The position numbers and the translations under genes were made by a program. The notes below the pieces were generated by a model. The model saw only the letters and a list, made by a program, of their open reading frames with translations, did not search any database and was not told the origin of the DNA. Shown here piece after piece: positions 23,172 through 25,262 of a DNA stretch of 25,262 nucleotides (the stretch's first letter is position 1; each line of letters starts with the position of its first letter). The DNA comes from JBGTNQ01 sp038212375. GTDB taxonomy: Bacteria; Patescibacteriota; Minisyncoccia; Phycocordibacterales; Zambryskibacteraceae. The stretch lies in NCBI GenBank assembly GCA_038212375.1, contig JBBQUO010000010.1, forward strand, positions 1 to 25,262. Reading direction: 5' to 3'.

Positions 23172-24443
23172 ATGGCAAAAGTAAAAAAAACAAAAAAAAT
23201 AGTTTCAAAACCAAAAAAGGTTTTGAAGAAACCTGCACCCAAAGCAAAACCAAAGCTTAAGTCAAAACCAAAGGTTATGCCTGTAAAAAAAGTAACAGTA
23301 GCAAAAAAGGAAGCTGTGAAAAAAGCTCCAAAGGTGGCTGCGCCAAAAAAACTCAATAAAAAAATGGCAGAGATTGAGGTAAAAACTGCACGCCTTATCA
23401 CAAAAGGAAAGGCCAAAGGGTTTGTTACCTATGACGAAATTCTCAAAGAATTTCCAACGATCGAAACAGATATTCTGTTCCTCGAAGAGTTCTATGACAA
23501 ACTTCACACTTCAGGTATTGATGTTCTTGAAGGAGGAGGACTGCTCGATGTTCCGCACGAAGAAGAGGCTTTGCCCGGAAAAAAATATGAATATGGGAAA
23601 AATGATTCTTCCTACGATTCTATCCAGATGTATCTCAAAGAAATCGGTCAGTACCCACTCATTTCTGGTGGTATGGAAAAAGAGCTCGCAAAGCGTATCG
23701 AAGCAGGGGACAGCGAAGCAAAAAATCTCCTTGCTCGCGCAAACCTTCGTCTCGTTGTTTCTATTGCAAAAAAATATGTAGGACGATCTCCAGATCTTAC
23801 GCTCCTCGACCTTATCCAAGAAGGAAACCTTGGTCTCTTTAAGGCGGTAGATAAGTTCGACTGGACGAAAGGATATAAGTTCTCAACCTACGCAACATGG
23901 TGGATTCGCCAGGCTATCACTCGTGCACTTGCTGACCAGAGTCGCACGATCCGTGTCCCAGTGCACATGGTAGAAACAATCGCAAAGTATAAACAAGTAG
24001 TGCGTCGCCTTACTCAAGACCTCGGTCGCGACCCGCTTCCAGAAGAGATTGCAACAGAGATGAATCTCGATGTAGACAAAATTTATAATATTGAAAAGAT
24101 TGACCAAGCGACAGTGTCTCTCGAAAGTCCGGTGGGTGATGATGCTGATGATGGCAAAAGTAAGCTCGGAGATTTCTTGGCAGATGACAAGATTCTATCA
24201 CCAGATCAAGATGCATCACGCCGTATCATCGCAGATCAAGTACGTGAGATTCTCAATGACCTTCCAGTGAAAGAGCGCAAGATTCTCGAAATGCGCCACG
24301 GACTTGTCGATGGCTTTACGCACACACTCGAAGAAGTAGGAAAAGTCTTCGGGGTGACTCGCGAACGTATCCGTCAGATCGAAGCAAAGGCTCACGAAAA
24401 GATCCGTCAGCACGATAAAATTAATCGCCTTAGAAATTACTAA
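23172..24443 (+). CDS. rpoD: Primary sigma factor (sigma-70/RpoD) with a lysine-rich N-terminal tail
   Basis: The main sigma factor, 423 aa. Residues 1-64 are a Lys/Ala/Pro/Val tail resembling histone H1 (KKPAPKAKPKLKSKPK). Residues 65-120 look like region 1.1 (GFVTYDEILKEFP). Region 1.2 follows (SIQMYLKEIGQYPLIS), then region 2 with NLRLVVSIAKKYVGR, LIQEGNLGLFKAVDKFDW and YKFSTYATWWIRQAITRALADQSRTIR, and region 4 with TLEEVGKVFGVTRERIRQIEAKA. Regions 2.4 and 4.2 are canonical, in line with the TTGACA/TATAAT promoters in the window. A start at Met65 would remove the tail, but the frame upstream is clean and begins 25 nt after dnaG, so 23172 is preferred. Confidence 0.97.
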   Translation: MAKVKKTKKIVSKPKKVLKKPAPKAKPKLKSKPKVMPVKKVTVAKKEAVKKAPKVAAPKKLNKKMAEIEVKTARLITKGKAKGFVTYDEILKEFPTIETDILFLEEFYDKLHTSGIDVLEGGGLLDVPHEEEALPGKKYEYGKNDSSYDSIQMYLKEIGQYPLISGGMEKELAKRIEAGDSEAKNLLARANLRLVVSIAKKYVGRSPDLTLLDLIQEGNLGLFKAVDKFDWTKGYKFSTYATWWIRQAITRALADQSRTIRVPVHMVETIAKYKQVVRRLTQDLGRDPLPEEIATEMNLDVDKIYNIEKIDQATVSLESPVGDDADDGKSKLGDFLADDKILSPDQDASRRIIADQVREILNDLPVKERKILEMRHGLVDGFTHTLEEVGKVFGVTRERIRQIEAKAHEKIRQHDKINRLRNY

Positions 24444-24472
24444 TTGACAAAATCTACTTTTGTGATTAAATA
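24444..24472 (+). promoter_or_regulatory. Promoter of the deoxyribosyltransferase-like gene
   Basis: A perfect TTGACA (24444-24449) begins on the base after the rpoD stop codon. TTAAAT or TAAATA follows at 16-17 nt. The leader of about 25 nt carries AGGAG (24494-24498), 4 nt before the ATG. Confidence 0.6.
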
Positions 24473-24502
24473 GATTCTGGATCATTAACCTTTAGGAGAA
24501 AT

Positions 24503-24907
24503 ATGAAAATCCTCGTTGCATATCGGTTTACTGGACAAGACCCAGTTGAACTCAAGGTGACGCTTGGTGAAATTTGCAAAAGATTTCGCTCGCTTGGACA
24601 TGAAGTATATTGTTCAATTGAAGACGAAGAAGATTTCAAAGGTCAGAACAAAACCAACGCAGAGATCATGGAACACGCTTGCTCAGAGTGCGATAAGGCA
24701 GATTTGGTATTTGCTTTTATCCGCTCCAATGACATGAGCGAAGGGATGATCTTCGAACTAGGTCACATGCATGGAATAAGAAAACCATTTGCAGTTGCTC
24801 GTAAAAGAGGGGTATGGACTACATCAATCCATGAAATGGCAAAACCATTCATCGAGTTTGATGAGCTTCCAGATCTGCTGTTACAAATCGATTCGCATTT
24901 TGGATAA
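24503..24907 (+). CDS. Nucleoside 2-deoxyribosyltransferase-like protein
   Basis: A 134-aa single-domain protein. The pattern MKILVAYRFTGQD at the N-terminus, KADLVFAFI in the middle and SEGMIFELGHMHGIRKPF (about 79-96) resembles the nucleoside 2-deoxyribosyltransferase fold. In that family a Glu in the FE-G motif is the nucleophile and the preceding acidic strand binds nucleoside. Related small proteins of unknown substrate share the fold, so the reaction (base exchange or hydrolysis on deoxynucleosides or nucleotides) is not certain. It has its own promoter, an AGGAG site and a strong terminator starting 2 nt after the stop, so it is monocistronic. Confidence 0.7.
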   Translation: MKILVAYRFTGQDPVELKVTLGEICKRFRSLGHEVYCSIEDEEDFKGQNKTNAEIMEHACSECDKADLVFAFIRSNDMSEGMIFELGHMHGIRKPFAVARKRGVWTTSIHEMAKPFIEFDELPDLLLQIDSHFG

Positions 24908-24909
24908 GA

Positions 24910-24938
24910 AAAAGGGCGTCCTGTTGGGACGCCCTTTT
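24910..24938 (+). terminator. Rho-independent terminator after the deoxyribosyltransferase-like gene
   Basis: AAAAGGGCGTCC pairs with GGACGCCCTTTT over 12 bp around TGTTG. A second, weaker stem (CCCGCAC / GTGCGGG, 24954-24960 and 24975-24981) follows without a T-run. Confidence 0.85.
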
Positions 24939-25061
24939 ACATTCCTAGGAAGCCCCGCACGATTGTACTTAGAAGTGCGGGTAGGACGTCATTATCTATA
25001 ATACAATATATTCATTCAGTATAGTTTCTTGTATACTATATTTACATATATATCTACATTC

Positions 25062-25262
25062 ATGCCCCGCATCTCTCTCCTCGCAATCCTCACACTCTCT
25101 CTCATACTCATGTTTTTCATGAGTCCGACCACATCCAGTCTCTTCTTACCAAAAGAAAGTCGTACTGCAATTGTTTTTGATACCAGCATTCCTTCTACAC
25201 CAGACTCTCTCACTGCAAACATCACCGGAGTAAACCAAATCACTCTGTCATGGAAACCTTCC
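25062..25262 (+). CDS. Secreted or membrane-anchored protein with an FN3-like domain (5' part only)
   Basis: This reading frame starts at the ATG in 25062 and runs off the right edge after 67 codons. The N-terminus MPRISLLAILTLSLILMFFM is a signal peptide or membrane anchor (hydrophobic to about residue 20, then SPTTSS). Residues 47-67, containing PDSLTANITGVNQITLSW, match the first strands of a fibronectin type III domain, including the LSW tryptophan. Such proteins in this type of organism are often surface proteins. TATACT (25032-25037) lies 24 nt upstream, with AT-rich sequence between and no Shine-Dalgarno site. The rest of the protein cannot be judged. Confidence 0.7.
   Translation, partial: MPRISLLAILTLSLILMFFMSPTTSSLFLPKESRTAIVFDTSIPSTPDSLTANITGVNQITLSWKPS

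Noticed and set aside
1..25262. CRISPR arrays, insertion sequences, tRNA or rRNA genes
   Set aside because: No regularly spaced repeats, transposase, complete tRNA cloverleaf or rRNA segment was seen.

Overview
The window looks like part of a reduced bacterial genome of the Patescibacteria/CPR type, probably a Parcubacteria lineage. This is inferred from gene content and protein architecture; there is no rRNA here to confirm it. Supporting signs are a cysteine-free bL32, rpmF-nusB-rnc-smc packed together without the lipid-synthesis genes usually found among them, rpsP-khpA-trmD without rimM or rplS, a type IV prepilin, a very short SMC, and many core genes with no Shine-Dalgarno sequence. The standard bacterial code fits: no core gene has an in-frame TGA.

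Layout. 1-2307 (-) is the N-terminal two thirds of DNA polymerase III alpha (dnaE), cut by the left edge. Divergent from it, 2383-3483 (+) holds a prepilin-like gene and rnhB. 3484-3785 is a 300-base gap with a 21-bp perfect hairpin and a strong terminator. 3786-5689 (+) is rpmF, a NusB-Nudix fusion, and rnc. 5690-6766 is a minus-strand accessory island. It contains a 113-aa unknown protein, a 59-aa two-helix membrane protein, and a promoter-to-terminator unit of about 215 nt with no convincing ORF. That unit contains a tRNA-like acceptor/T-arm minihelix and is a candidate structured RNA. 6767-9025 (+) is a hinge-less SMC-like ATPase. 9211-11139 (-) is an RNase R-type exonuclease, divergent from rpsP (11230, +), which carries an Ala/Glu-rich tail. 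khpA, trmD and an overlapping HExxH-motif gene follow to 13627. A 95-aa unknown gene (-) and two divergent strong promoters sharing a DnaA-box-like site lead into rpoB-rpoC (14441-21298), preceded by a structured leader of about 190 nt. dnaG-rpoD (21401-24443), a nucleoside deoxyribosyltransferase-like gene, and the start of a secreted FN3-type protein close the window.

Functionally this is an information-processing block: replication (dnaE, dnaG, rnhB), transcription (rpoB, rpoC, rpoD, nusB), RNA processing (rnc, rnr, trmD, khpA), ribosomal proteins (bL32, bS16) and chromosome organisation (SMC). A few small lineage-specific genes are interspersed. Two kinds of start signal are visible. Core genes lack Shine-Dalgarno sites and several have a -10 box 6-9 nt before the ATG, which suggests leaderless transcripts. 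The small accessory genes have a leader and a clear AGGAG-type site.

The most unusual items are the candidate ncRNA with its tRNA-like minihelix (6461-6714), the alternative-pairing leader of rpoBC, the hinge-less SMC, the NusB-Nudix fusion, and the HExxH protein overlapping trmD.
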